64,000 bases of DNA, from the NCBI GenBank assembly GCA_031761405.1, contig JASEVX010000011.1, forward strand, positions 32,476,140-32,540,139, read 5' to 3'. The notes below the pieces were generated by a model. The model saw only the letters and a program-made list of their open reading frames with translations, made no database searches and was not told the origin of the DNA. Positions 24,360 through 35,335 of this stretch are shown here, in pieces. This DNA comes from Serripes groenlandicus (Eukaryota; Mollusca; Bivalvia; Cardiida; Cardiidae). Numbering within the stretch: the first letter of the stretch is position 1; each line of letters opens with the position of its first letter. The translations under genes and the position numbers were made by a program.

Positions 24360-24568
24360 CATGTCACTGCCGAATTTCACAAAGTCGACTCTTCCATGTT
24401 GAAAATTGTACCACTCCATGTTTCGTCCAACGGGAAATTTGGTAAAATGTAATGTCTAAGTGGCAAACAATGCATATTTCATGATAGATAGCCCGTTACG
24501 GGCCGTCTCACCTTAATCTGCACTGTTTGCAAAAGCCTTAAATAGCCTTTGGCAGCTAAAGAGTTTAA
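24360..24568 (-). mobile_element. Family B-like MITE, diverged
   Basis: CACTGCCGAATTTCACAAAG ... TTGGCAGCTAAAGAGTTTAA, with central AGCCCGTTACGGGCCGTCTC. Same subtype as the copy at 3500-3700, with CTGCC/GGCAG replacing GCGCC/GGCGC. Confidence 0.7.
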
Positions 24569-24622
24569 AGAAAAATATTATTTCAACACAACATTTCATA
24601 TACGAAATGATAATCAACACTT

Positions 24623-24835
24623 TTAACTCTTTCAGCGCCAAAGGCAATATTGAGGTTTTTGCAAACAATACTGATTCAGGTGAGTCAGCTCGTAACGAGC
24701 TGTCTCACCTGAAATCATGATTGTTTGCCTTTTAGTTATTAAAATAGTCCAGACTTTAATTACATGAAAAATGAAGACGCCCGATTTTGAACATGGAATA
24801 GTCTACTTTAAACAATTCGGCGCTGAAAGAGTTAA
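24623..24835 (+). mobile_element. Family B MITE in TTAA
   Basis: Complete, with TTAA at both borders and the central stem GAGTCAGCTCGTAACGAGCT. Third family B element in 0.7 kb. Confidence 0.8.
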
Positions 24836-25714
24836 GTGTTATTTTGTTCTACTAAATTGCCCCTTGTTGAACAGTTTCGATCACATCTTCTGGGGTATTA
24901 AACTATATCCTCTTCAATAGTAAACCTCAATATTTTCTTTCCGAAAGATAGGCTCTATTGCTTGAATCAATGTGTACTCTTATCGATTATCTATGCATAT
25001 AAGATATATTTTAGCTTCTTTAAGGCAGAAGTTTTAAAGTTTGCAGAATACTACAGAGTAGTCGGACAGATTTCAGTTGCAATTAGCATGATACTGTCGA
25101 CCCGAAAACGTCGACATTGCTATAAAATAAAAAGGTCGATGGCGGAAATAGGATTCCGTATATTACTACCTACCACCAACATTCTGTTTGAAGATTAAAA
25201 TATATTTTATATTTACGATAGTTGTGAAACACAATTTACGCTATTCGCATGAAGGTCATGACGATCGTAAAATTATATAAATGTCCTTATATTAGTCAGC
25301 CAATCATTTGTGACAATCCATTTTGCAAACGCTTCTTTCGCCATGGTATAAGTAATATATTAAGAAATTCACAAAAATAATACTATATAATGTTGATTCA
25401 TTTAATTGTAATAAGCAACATGCTCATTGTATAGGTTTGATATACGCTATGCCATCGCCGAATCACGGCGAGTCGTTGATTTTGGCGAACCTAATACATC
25501 TCGAAAATGCTCGTTAATTTTGTGAAATAAGAAGTTTTGCCGGACACTGATCAGTATGCACAAGAACCAAGACACATGTTGATGTAAGGTATATATAGAC
25601 AAGGGATGTAACTTCCTCATCCGACCTGTCAAATTGCATCGTTATTGACATGCTTTTTAAGTCTGGAGATCGTAAACCGACCGATTGCGGATAAAATCCT
25701 TGTTACCAGTGTTT

Positions 25715-25987
25715 AGAGGGCTTGGCGTGAAACGGTTGGTTTTTTAGCAAGGTTAATCACCTCGCCATAAAGTCTTTATAAACGTTGAATAATTGTTAAT
25801 CACCTCGCCATAAGTCTTTATAAATGTTGAATAATTGTTCTTGGTAAATAATGGAAATTTAGGTGCCATTGCTCGTTTTGAGCAATGGCACATAAATTTA
25901 CATTGTTTACAAAGGGGTCAAAATTGCCCCTTAACCAGGGTTTTCAAAATAGGTTTTTAGTTACAACTGTTTCACGCCAAGCCCTCG
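25715..25987 (+). mobile_element. Family D MITE with an internal duplication
   Basis: Ends as in the other family D copies, with first base A in place of C. GTTT target duplication at 25711-25714 and 25988-25991. It is longer than its relatives because a segment beginning GTTAATCACCTCGCCATAA is repeated in tandem at about 25751-25840. Confidence 0.8.
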
Positions 25988-26551
25988 GTTTAGAGTAAGC
26001 ATTTAGCTACAGGCTGGCTTCAGTAATTAATTCAATCGTCGTGTTTTCATTTTGAATCGGACCGAGATGCAAACATGGGTCAAATCCGGCTGACGAGGCA
26101 GTTGGAGTCCTTGGCTATATATACTAGACTAAACTTGTTTAATAGCGTGCCGGGACCCTATGCTTCAGTGCGACGTGGTTCAGGTTGTGTCAATTTAAAT
26201 GTAAATTGTATTTATTTCGAGGAGCTTGATTCATGTATTTGAGTTGAACGCCGTTCATTTCAGTGTTATCACGGGAAACCATTTCACATATCACTGTGTT
26301 GCGATGGCTTTTGCACACTTAGTCTTGAACTCATCAAAACACTTTTCTTACGCAATAAGCTGCATGTACTTTTCTCAATAGTATTCATTAGCTTACCTCA
26401 CTGGTGGACGGATGACGCTAGTCTCAATGACATTTGCCAATCGTTGGAAATACTGTTTGACCGAGCAGAAAATCAAATAGTATTGCTCTAAAAATGTCCG
26501 TTCAGATCCCGCTTCTGGAAATCACATCGGAGACTTATTTACCGAAGGTAT

Positions 26552-26753
26552 TTAACCCTAACCAACGAATAGAGTCGTTTAAGAACAGTGTGGCAAAATG
26601 AGAAGTTGCTCATAATGAGCATTTTTACCTTTTGTCACAATGTTTTAATGCCAGCCAATATTAATACTTTAATTTATTGAGATTTACAAGATTGTGTCTA
26701 TTTGTGTTCAAAGACGTCTGCTGCGGATTTGTTGTATGTGGGGAAACGGTTAT
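26552..26753. mobile_element. Family C MITE
   Basis: TTAACCC left border, the centre AGAAGTTGCTCATAATGAGC, and the end GTCTGCTGCGGATTTGTTG..GGGAAACGGTTA. Confidence 0.65.
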
Positions 26754-27281
26754 TCTAACAACGCAGTCATGGAAAATTCAAGTCTACTCTATGTAAACGT
26801 GTTTTGGTTACCAAAAGTACAACTAAGCACATCTCATTAGGAAATGAGGTATATCTGTTATCCAATGGGATCAGGAGGTAATAGTGCTAACCTGTTGTGT
26901 TTGCAGATTGACACCACGGTTGAAAGTGTGTTCGTGTATACATGCGCTTTGTTAGAGATTAGTCGAGATGCTTGCCGACACTAGCTTCTAAGACATTAAC
27001 AAGTCAAAAGGTGGCTTGAATTAATCGTTTGCAATTGAAAAATGTTACTGCAGTCCGCTGTGCACCATTTAATACCAAGATGGCGTGGCATCAACAATGA
27101 AAGATGAGAAATCTCTGTTGGTTTAGGACTTGTTATGAATAAGTCATTAAAGGGACTGACTTACGATTTTGTTACCTTAAAAATGTTATTAAATAATGTT
27201 GGTACACACCCTTTAAGAGTATTAAGTTTATTATTAACTGGAACAAGTACATAAAGTTAAGTAATCTCTGGTGGTTTAGAC

Positions 27282-27543
27282 CGCCTCGGTGGTGTCGTGG
27301 TATAGCGTCCGCCTCGTGTACGGGAGTTCGTGCGTTCGAACCCCGACCGTGGAGTACCAAAGTTTTTAAACATGGTAGTAATGGCTGCCCTCTTTGGCGC
27401 TCAAGGTATTTGGGTTATCATTACGACTAACGACGCTGGTGTCTGGATAAATGGACCAGTATAACTGGTAATTTACCAATGAAACGCCGTGATATAACTG
27501 AACAATTGTTGAAAACGGCGTAAAACACCATCCCAGCAATCCA
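27282..27543 (+). mobile_element. tRNA-derived SINE, near full length
   Basis: The head 27282-27356 looks like a tRNA, with an A-box-like GGTGTCGTGGTATAGCG and a B-box GTTCGAACCCC. The body reads GTAATGGCTGCCCTCTTTGG and GATAAATGGACCAGT. The 3' part is GAAACGCCGTGATATAACTG..GAAAACGGCGTAAAACACCA, with a degraded ATCA-type tail. There is no cloverleaf-complete 3' acceptor stem, so it is not a working tRNA gene. It may belong to a described molluscan SINE family, but I cannot confirm which. Confidence 0.75.
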
Positions 27544-27544
27544 T

Positions 27545-29358
27545 CTGGTAGTATATGGCAAGATATGAATTAGAAATAAAAAGGACTGACTCACAATTAT
27601 GTATTGGTGTCATTAGAAGTGAGTCAAACTGTTTCGTTTTCTGTTCTTGTGTTTATTTCAAGAAGCCAAAATATCGCTGAATACCAACAAAAATGCAACA
27701 GACCTCTAAAGATATGACCACCATTTAGAATCGCTACAAAATTACATTGTCTTGGAAATACGTGGTAAATCCTGTATAATGTTTTCCACACAAAATCATT
27801 TCTTTCTTCTACGGTCAAAAACATAAAAGAAAATTGATGACGGTTGATAATTGAATAACCCAAGACGTCTTGGGACTAGACCAGATACAAACTTACTTAA
27901 TAAAAAAGATTTTCCCAGAAACAATTCGTTTCTTTTATTTCTTCCCCTTATTACAGTTACATCAGTGACCATTGACATAAAGGCCTACGTCCTCAGCCTC
28001 GTACTAATATTGCCACTGACCAACATATATTTTTTTGTTTTTGTTTTTGTCAAAATCGAATATGGAATGCTTCAAGTTATACTCAAATTGATTCTTACAT
28101 GAAAAGATTAACATTTATACTATTATATATATATGATAGACTATTATTTTAAAACGAGGTATGTATGTATATTCTGTCTTTTGTCGTTGGTTTATACATC
28201 TTATAATTGTTGAACTTCTATATGAATTCCTTCACTGTCAAATAGTGGAAAAATAAACAGATCAGCCTTGCCAGCGGATGTATTTGGTATACTTATACCT
28301 ATAGACATAATATGATTTGTCGTTGATCGACAGAAAGCCAGTCATTGGAGGGAGTCGCAAGTTTAAAAATACTATTTGCACTTTGATCCTGAAGTATTAT
28401 TTACGGCATAGAAAATATTATGGGAAACCGCCTTTTTTGAAAAAAGTCGCAGATAAGTATGCCCTAAAATGGATTTATTCAGAGTTGTGGATCGGTGTAT
28501 CAACAGTTTTTTACAAAATTTACATCCGCCCACACCTTCCCAAGATCTGCAATCAGCCCCGTCTTTCGTGGGTTTTTTGCACTATATATGTTCAGGTCAA
28601 CTGGCTGTCTTCAGCTTCAAGCACCTATTGTCATGGCTTAACAGTTCCATTTCTTCCAGATTACGTTTATGGTGACGGCCTGTCCCTGCTTTGCGGCATC
28701 CATTTGGAGTGAATTTTCTTTAAACGACTGTGAACATCTGATCATATGCCTAACTTGAAATATTTTGTCTTTTGAGTTGTAATTTATTTTTTAAGAAAGC
28801 CATGGCCAGTTTCTGCCACAATACAACAACAATGAGTATGTTACAGTCTTTTTTGCAACAAATTGTAACAGTCAATATATATCAGTCATTGCTGACAATT
28901 TTTTTCTACATAAGTCATTGGGACCCATCGGAAAGTAAGAGAATATATTTGAGTCTGCAGGTGTTCCTAGACTCATCTTCAATTACAACATAGTGTTCTC
29001 GATGATCGAGTGCTTTTATACCGGAAATAAGCTATCATCTATTCGTTGATATGGTGTTTTACACAGCGTTTCATGGGTAATTAGTTTATTGCAGGGTTTT
29101 TTTATGTGGGGAAGGGCTAAATTTAACTTATTTACGTGTACAGTTTTGTTTTTCTAGAAATGTGAATGTGTAGTGCGCTAGGAATACTCTTTTAGTACTT
29201 ACCTACATATTTTCGAGCGTTGTCACGGTCAAAAACGAAAATTCCGTATTTTGCTAAGTGCCTGAATATGATGGGAAGTCATAGAAATATGAGTTCATGC
29301 CATTCGAAATGCGATAGTGGGACGTTATTCTCACGCCATTCAAAAAATATATCGAATG
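27545..29358. other. Mostly unique sequence
   Basis: Holds the unassigned overlapping frames near 28.3-28.7 kb. Otherwise no repeat or gene is recognised. Confidence 0.5.
28469..28712 (+). other. Overlapping unassigned open frames
   Basis: An ATG frame (28469-28675, 68 codons) and a second frame open from about 28317 to 28712 overlap. Neither shows a known domain, signal peptide or clear splice site. Listed only because it is the longest non-repeat open region apart from the receptor exon. Confidence 0.2.
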
Positions 29359-29591
29359 GCCTCTGCGTAATGTATCGACCCAGATCAGCCTGCGCAGTCC
29401 GCGCATACTGATCCGGGCCGACACATTCCGTCTCAGGGGGATATAGTTATAGAGTAATGATTCCTGAAACAGAAAATCCACGGGAGGCGTAAAGTGTCTA
29501 TCCGGATAAGCCTGCGCGGCATGCTTAGGGCTGATCCGGGTCGATACTTTACGCAGAGTCCACAATGTTGGTTTTCTCGCGGGACGGCTCA
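29359..29591 (+). mobile_element. Family A MITE, left-truncated
   Basis: Starts at CCTCTGCGTAATGTATCG and runs to a complete right end. A 112-codon chance frame crosses it on the minus strand. Confidence 0.8.
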
Positions 29592-29950
29592 TATTGTTTC
29601 TTTGATCCTCGTAGTATAATACAAACCGACGGAACGATACTTTAACACAATAGTCCCTATTTATCTATAACAGCCGAAGTTCAATATTCGTGGAAGCGAG
29701 TTTTTCATCTTATGAACGGATGTTTTCCTGTTTTTTTCCAATAGATTGGGACAAATTCTATTCGATATTCAACACACCTCATTAGGCAGCACTCTAACAC
29801 TACATTTACTTGATTCGGCCCTTATATCCTGTGTATACAAACGACTTCATTTCATTTCGATGACGATACGATGCTATATTTGAAACTGATATTGTAATAC
29901 TGGTTTTCGCTTTGATCACCAAAGTTAAAATATTTTATATATATAATGAT

Positions 29951-30200
29951 GACGATTGATTGATTGATTGATTGTTTGATGTTTTACGCCGTTCTCAATA
30001 ATTTTTCCAGTTATATTATGGTGTTTCCTGGTTAAGTTATTAGTACTACTAGTCCATTTATCCCGACACCAGCCAATTAGGCATAATGCTTAGCCCGCGT
30101 CCCTGAGTGCCTAGGAGGGCAGCCATTATTAACATTTTTAAAGTCTTTGGTATCACCCGACCGGGAGTGAAACCTTCTACCTCCAGCACCAGAGGCGAAC
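29951..30200 (-). mobile_element. tRNA-derived SINE
   Basis: GATT tetranucleotide run (29951 on), then 3' unit, GTCCATTTATCCCGACACC, GGAGGGCAGCCATT and head remnant CCCGACCGGGAGTG. Confidence 0.7.
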
Positions 30201-30459
30201 TTTCAACCACCACAACCAATGCGACAACACTGTTGTAAAAAATCAAATCGTTAAAGCAAACCGGTTCTAACTCTGTCGTCTACCCATTGTATAAGAAGGC
30301 ACGCATATGTTTAAGGGTATTGTTGGACAATTTCAACATCCGCTTACCATTTCACATTGATTGAATACAGTGTTAATAGTGACAAACAATCCAACAACGA
30401 TACAAGAGGCATTATATGGACAGTATCGCTCAACTGCCACTAGGTAACCATTACTATAG

Positions 30460-30735
30460 CCATACGGCAAAACAGCCCAGCCACCTGGTGGCCATGATTT
30501 GATCAATCAACAAGGCTTGAGGGTAACCAACGTAACAGCTCGAAAAAAATATCTGAAATGGGCCAACCAGTTTTGGAGGAGGTTGCCATTGAACCAGAAC
30601 CGTGCATGGATTGAAACAAATTGAAGGAATATAGAAGAGAACATTTTGAGGATGCTACCCGTACGTCCATTTGGAATGGAAACATGTACAGGTCTAAGAA
30701 AGAATCTTCATAATAAGATTTGTTTAGCTGCGATA
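30460..30735 (+). pseudogene. Possible degraded coding segment, unassigned
   Basis: One plus frame from 30460 is open for about 91 codons except one TGA near 30614. It has protein-like runs such as RKKYLKWANQFWRRLPLNQN and, after the stop, ENILRMLPVRPFG. The opposite strand is also open across 30503-30754, so openness alone is weak evidence. I recognise no family. Confidence 0.25.
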
Positions 30736-31037
30736 TAGATATGTCCCCAACCATTCATAGTTGTATACTTACTTATTTTAGGACTTTGTATTATGTCACT
30801 TTATTCTATCTGTTTGGTATTTGATTCAATGAAAAATATAAGATAATGAATCCAAGTTTTCAATTAAACACACGCGTGATATACGATTGAATGTACTTTA
30901 ATTACGGTGAACTGAACGACGGTGAACCAGTCGGTAAGGTACCAACTTATCGCATAGTGGCCAGGCAAAACATAGTATAGATGTTATAGGAGATTCATCC
31001 TGCAACTAGTTGTATCATAGGTTTATAATCAGATAAT

Positions 31038-31285
31038 GGAGCCGTCCCGCGAGAAAACCAACATTATGGACTCTGCGTAATGTATCGCCCCAAATCAGCC
31101 TGCGCAGTGCAGTCCGCGCAGCTAATCCGGGCCGACACATTCCGTCTCAGGGGTAAAGAGGTATAGAGTAATGATTCCCGAAACAGAAAATCTACATGAA
31201 GCGAAAAGTATATGTCCGGGTTAGCCTGCGCGGCATGCTTCGGCTGATCTGGATCGATGCTTTACGCAGAGTCCACACTGTTGAT
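31038..31285 (+). mobile_element. Family A MITE
   Basis: The left end GGAGCCGTCCCGCGAGAAAA is complete. The right side stops at CCACACTGTTGATC, so the last 20 or so bases are missing. Confidence 0.8.
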
Positions 31286-31289
31286 CTTA

Positions 31290-31980
31290 TGATCTTAAAG
31301 TAAGGTTGCAGACCTGTGTCCAATCCAAGTTTCATGATTTAAAGTCGGGTGTTCGTAAATTCAGGGCAGATATTTGTCTTCATGCTGGCGCATAGCGCTT
31401 TATTCGATCGTCGTGTAATATTTTGTATCTGACCAAAATGCAAACATTGGTAAAATACGGCTGGCGAGGTAGTTACCCCTCATGTCTATAGATAATCAGA
31501 GATTTAGGACTCTGATATAATATAGTATACATTTTAATAGCGTGCCAGGCCCTATGGCTTATTGTGTCAAGGGGATTTGTTCGAAACCAATGGAAGCCGG
31601 ATTCAGTCAGAGATTTGACCGCTAATTGGCAGCGTTGATTAGATGACCAGGATACAGACGTCAAACGTAATTTAATTAATCGTAATGTTGACATCACAAT
31701 TGATTTGGATTAAACGTGTTATCTCGTTCACTCTATATAAATGGCAAAAGTCATTACCCCCTGTATCTAACCCTGTATGTAGCCCAAGGTTTTAATATGA
31801 AAGACTCGATGAAGTAAGATGTTTGCAATCCATTCGGGTACGCTGACACTGTGTATAACTAGAAATTGTTTAATCTTTAATTGAGCTAGAGATGCATTCA
31901 GTCGAATAGAGTATACACGTGTGTGCAATCAAAATTCATTTTTATTCTTTTTGTTCCTCAACAAATTATCCTTAATATTT
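31290..31980. other. No feature seen
   Basis: Unique-looking sequence. If the receptor gene is intact it is part of intron 1. Confidence 0.5.
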
Positions 31981-31981
31981 G

Positions 31982-32160
31982 GTTAGCCCTTTCCCACATT
32001 TAGACGCTTTCTGGAGCCCCTGCTGCAGATAACTTTTGTTAACATTGTGGCAAATAAAAGAGGGGTTCTCATAATGAGAAATTTCTGATTTGTCACAGTG
32101 TTTTCATCTGTTTTGAAGGTTTTCTATATTTTTGTCGGCTGCAGATACACTCTATACCCT
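31982..32160. mobile_element. Family C MITE, right-truncated
   Basis: GTTAGCCCTTTCCCACATTTAG start. GTCGGCTGCAGAT near the end, terminal GGGTTAA absent. Confidence 0.65.
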
Positions 32161-32226
32161 CTGAAACATGTTATAAAACAACAAGTACGTAAGTGATAGC
32201 GTAATCAATATTATGAATACTTTTGT

Positions 32227-32439
32227 TTAACCCTTTCAGCGCCGAATTGTTTAAAGTAGACTCTTCCATGTTCAAACTCGGACGACTCTATGTTCATGTT
32301 ATAGGATTTTTAAAATATCTTTATAACTCTCAGCCAAACAATGCAGATTTCAGGTGAGACAGCCCGTTACGAGCTGACTCACCTGAATCTGTATTGTTTG
32401 CAAAAAGCTCAATATTGCCTTTGGCGCTGAAAGAGTTAA
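32227..32439 (-). mobile_element. Family B MITE in TTAA, intron 1 of the receptor
   Basis: TTAACCCTTTCAGCGCCG ... GGCGCTGAAAGAGTTAA, complete. Confidence 0.8.
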
Positions 32440-32464
32440 AGCACAAATTCTCAAAAACGCTTTC

Positions 32465-32673
32465 CGAAATATAATTCACGCCTCTGCAGCAGACGACTTT
32501 TGAAATAATTGTAGCAAAAAGTGAAATTGCTCATAATGAGCTATTGTGCCTTTTCTTGCAATTACTTCAACTCTATTCAATAATTGTACTTTAATTTATA
32601 GACGTTTCCATATTTGCTATTATATGATTTTAATATCGTCTGCTACAGTTCTGTTGTATGTGGGAAAGGGTTA
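32465..32673. mobile_element. Family C MITE next to the receptor exon
   Basis: Left end degraded. CCTCTGCAGCAGACGAC, central GAAATTGCTCATAATGAGC and right end GTGGGAAAGGGTTA. It lies 85 bp inside the intron after the splice donor. Confidence 0.7.
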
Positions 32674-32755
32674 TAAAAACACGTTTCAGACAGTTCGCTC
32701 CAAGAGCGACTGAAATCGATCCTATAAGGAAAACGGGTAATAAAAACGATTCCCT

Positions 32756-32757
32756 AC
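32756..32757 (-). promoter_or_regulatory. Splice donor of the receptor exon
   Basis: On the minus strand the context is ATCAGAG|GTAGGG. The conserved mGluR match ends precisely here (DFIR), and the following codons lose similarity and soon reach a stop. This gives a phase-1 intron. No acceptor could be matched to it in the window. Confidence 0.75.
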
Positions 32758-33145
32758 CTCTGATGAAATCCACTGCCTGTTCCAATCCGTATATATCTCT
32801 GTCACAATCATCCTTAGCCAGGATACCCAGCGATAGGTTGGGTAACAGGTACGGATCCCTGTTTATATAGTCCAGCGTAAACAGCATGGTTTCCAAGGCC
32901 TGTATGCCACCCTGACTCATTATAGCCCCACACGTATTCTCCTCGCTCCGTTCGTGAACCATGTGCAAGGCCCCCAACACAACATCCCCGTCCAAGGTCA
33001 CGGCCAACTCTCGCCGGGGCCACGTGTAATTACCATGACGACCGACGTAGTATAATTGTTTATCTTTGGCAAATGATGAAGACACAATATTGCTTAGTAG
33101 AAATGAAATAAAAATGCATATGTAGAAGTAAAAGAAGGTCTCCAT
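32758..33145 (-). CDS. GRM-like: First coding exon of a metabotropic glutamate receptor (class C GPCR)
   Basis: Seen: the minus-strand frame starts with ATG at 33145 in a good Kozak setting (A at -3, G at +4), with an in-frame TAA two codons upstream, so the start is well fixed. The first 26 or so residues are a hydrophobic signal peptide (METFFYFYICIF...). Then comes the beginning of the extracellular Venus-flytrap domain: a GDVVLGALHMVHER-type strand, a cysteine in ENTCG, the GGIQALETMLFTLDYINRD helix, LLPNLSLG, and DDCDRDIYGLEQAVDFIR. This is the N-terminal order of mGluRs, where the two cysteines are normally disulphide-linked. The coding match stops at a donor AGAG|GTAGGG (GT at 32757-32756), leaving phase 1. 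Reading on past it gives unconserved residues to a stop near 32630. Length is 129 codons plus one base of a protein that is normally over 850 residues. Known: mGluRs are plasma-membrane glutamate receptors coupled to G proteins. Inferred: the rest of the gene lies beyond position 1 or is missing. No later exon was found in this window. A family C MITE ends 85 bp inside the intron, and a degenerate minisatellite lies just upstream of the start. Confidence 0.9.
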
Positions 33146-33239
33146 TGTTTAAAATGAGTAGTTCTTAAACGAGCGCCGTAATATATGTGTTCATAGTGGG
33201 CTAGTGATAGTCACAATATTGCTTCGAATAGCAAACGTA

Positions 33240-33570
33240 TACGCATTGATTAAAATCAGCAGCTCTTAAGTAAAGGTAAAATGTTTACATTGTTGAACAT
33301 ATGCAGATCATAAATAGAAAGTCTGCATTGCTGAAATCATTGCTGCATCAGCAGTTCATAAGTATAAGTATAATGTCTCCTTTGATAAAGACCACCAGCT
33401 CATAAGTATAAGTAGAATGTCTCAATCAGCAGTTCACGAGTATACGAAGAATGTCTCCTTTGTTTAAAATAAGCAGTTAATAAGAAGAATGTCTCCATAT
33501 ATTGAAAATAAGCACTTCATAAGTATAAGTAAGATGTCTCCATTGTTTAAAATCATCAGCTCATAAGTAG
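33240..33570 (-). repeat. Degenerate ~50-bp tandem array carrying copies of the receptor start region
   Basis: About six or seven imperfect units on the minus strand read roughly CAGCTGATTTTAAACA, ATGGAGAC, then a TTCTACTTATACTT-like stretch. The segment ATTTTAAACAATGGAGAC (18 bases) is identical between the unit at about 33535-33552 and the true receptor start. Two units keep ATG in the Kozak setting: 33543 opens an eight-codon ORF (METSYLYL, stop at 33517), and 33498 opens a 32-codon ORF that begins METFF, the same five residues as the receptor. Other units have lost ATG (AAG, or ATG followed by TAA). The array lies where the 5' leader or promoter would be expected. Confidence 0.75.
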
Positions 33571-33866
33571 ATATCCATGTTATGTCCGGGCAGTAGTATA
33601 ATACAGACTGCGTTAATGTATTTTCAGTTCACCGGTTGATAAATACCTCATCTAAAACACATGAAACAAATCGTGTTTCCGTCTGCACTGTGTCGGGTTT
33701 AAAGGTTTCTTGGGAAATGAATAAATCCAAGATGAATATGAACTAGTTATAGTAGGAAGCGTCTCCTTCATAAGCTTTGTACCTCATTTAGATACCAACG
33801 GCATTCCAAACACCATTGCTACAAAAACAGAAACAATTTAGAATTAATTCATAGATTACTATCTAG

Positions 33867-34215
33867 TTAACCCTTTACCTCATATAGACGCTTTCTGACG
33901 CCTCTGCAGCAGACGGCTTTTCGAAAACATAGTGACAAAAGAAGAAATTGCACAAAATGTTTTGACAAAATATGTTCAAAATCGTCTACTGCAGAATTGT
34001 CGTATGAGGGAAAGGATCATTTATTTAGAGCTAGCAAAATAAATTAATGAAAAGTATTGCATAGAAATCATGCTTACGCGGTTCCCAATTACAGACGTCT
34101 TTTGACGTCTCTGTAGCAGGCGACATTTTAAAATATTGTGGCAAAAGTAGAAATTACTCATATTGAGCAGTTCCGCCTTTCGTCACAAAATGTTTCAACT
34201 TATTCAATACGTGTT
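33867..34215. mobile_element. Two degraded family C MITEs
   Basis: 33867-34016 starts TTAACCCTTTACC and ends TATGAGGGAAAGG, with a shortened centre. A second copy from 34082 has GACGTCTCTGTAGCAGGCGA and a GAAATTACTCATATTGAGCA centre but no right end. Confidence 0.6.
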
Positions 34216-35335
34216 CCCTAATTTAGAACGAATGTTCATAGTGTTTACTAAATGTTTTTAAAATTTTACTTTGCGATTTATGACCTATATATCAATGCGA
34301 GTCTAAAACAATTGCGAAGCATCTTTTTTTGTTATTTTTTAAAAACAATGCAATATTACTACACTAATTTCGTGTTACCTACAATCACTTCGACCTAGAA
34401 AATAAAAGCTCCTGATCTTGTAGTACCAACAAATACAATAGAATAATTAATTTAGAAACACCATCAACGGCAATACTACACCACAACCACACTGTCTAAA
34501 GAGACAAGAAGGACTGGCATTTAAAGCGCCCATTCTGCCTCCAATCGAAAACTACATAATGATTCTAATTTTCAAAAAGCGTTTCCGCTCGTTTAAGCAA
34601 TTGTTGACTATATAGGCCTCAACAAAGGGATATCAACGAGGTTCCCAAATTCACCAGGCGACAAGATATTTGTCATATTCATAATGCGACCTAAAATAGT
34701 GTTTTTTTACAAAATACATGCTCATTACAGAGGACTAGATAAGGAGATGTAAACTGTTCTTTTCTCATCGATATCTCTTTTCTGACTCAAATAACCCTAT
34801 GTTGTGGGTGCTCAAAAGAATCGTCTCATTGAGACGATTCTTTTGAGTACCCACAACATAGGGTTGGAGGGTCATATAAGGGTTTTCGGATGTGAAATAC
34901 ACTTCTTATCTAGAACTCTGTAACATTTTTACGTATAGGGAGTATATGAGATGTGCTACAGGAAAACCACCCGTTGAGTATGCATTACAAGTGTAAATAT
35001 AGATATAGATATGTCTGCTTCTTCTTGCTTTAAAAGATCCAAGTGAATTCTGTTTTCTGACATTTTCTGGAAACCTACATACACTAGGCGGCAAGAAGTA
35101 CGGATCAAGATCAGACTGCGATAATGCGTTGTTTAAATTGGTCGCTATTGCTCTATGCTTTGTCTTCGCAGAACGCTGCTAATATGGCGAACGAGAAAAA
35201 CTCCAAACAAAATGCATTTTTCTGGTATAAAAATCTACACAAATAATCCATTTGTCCTTTACAAAATGACACCAAAAGAAATCAACCTTTAAATCAATAT
35301 ACCATTTTCTCAGTTAAACATACATCATTACACTA
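34216..35335. other. No gene seen apart from the palindrome at 34793
   Basis: AT-rich. Contains AATATGGCGAACGAG at about 35183, a short 20-codon frame with no supporting evidence. Confidence 0.5.
34793..34865. repeat. Near-perfect 36-bp-arm palindrome, one-base centre
   Basis: Arms 34793-34828 and 34830-34865 pair with a single mismatch (GGGTGCTC against GAGTACCC). The centre is TCGTCTCA-T-TGAGACGA. It belongs to no repeat family seen elsewhere in the window. Confidence 0.9.

Larger units (their letters stand above)
24840..27280. other. No gene seen
   Basis: Apart from the family D (25715) and C (26552) MITEs, no recognisable features. The frame at 24962 lacks an ATG. Confidence 0.5.

Noticed and set aside
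29254..29592. 112-codon frame and similar translations at many family A copies
   Set aside because: They recur with the MITE, differ in frame and end, and have no family resemblance. They are chance frames through a GC-rich non-coding element.
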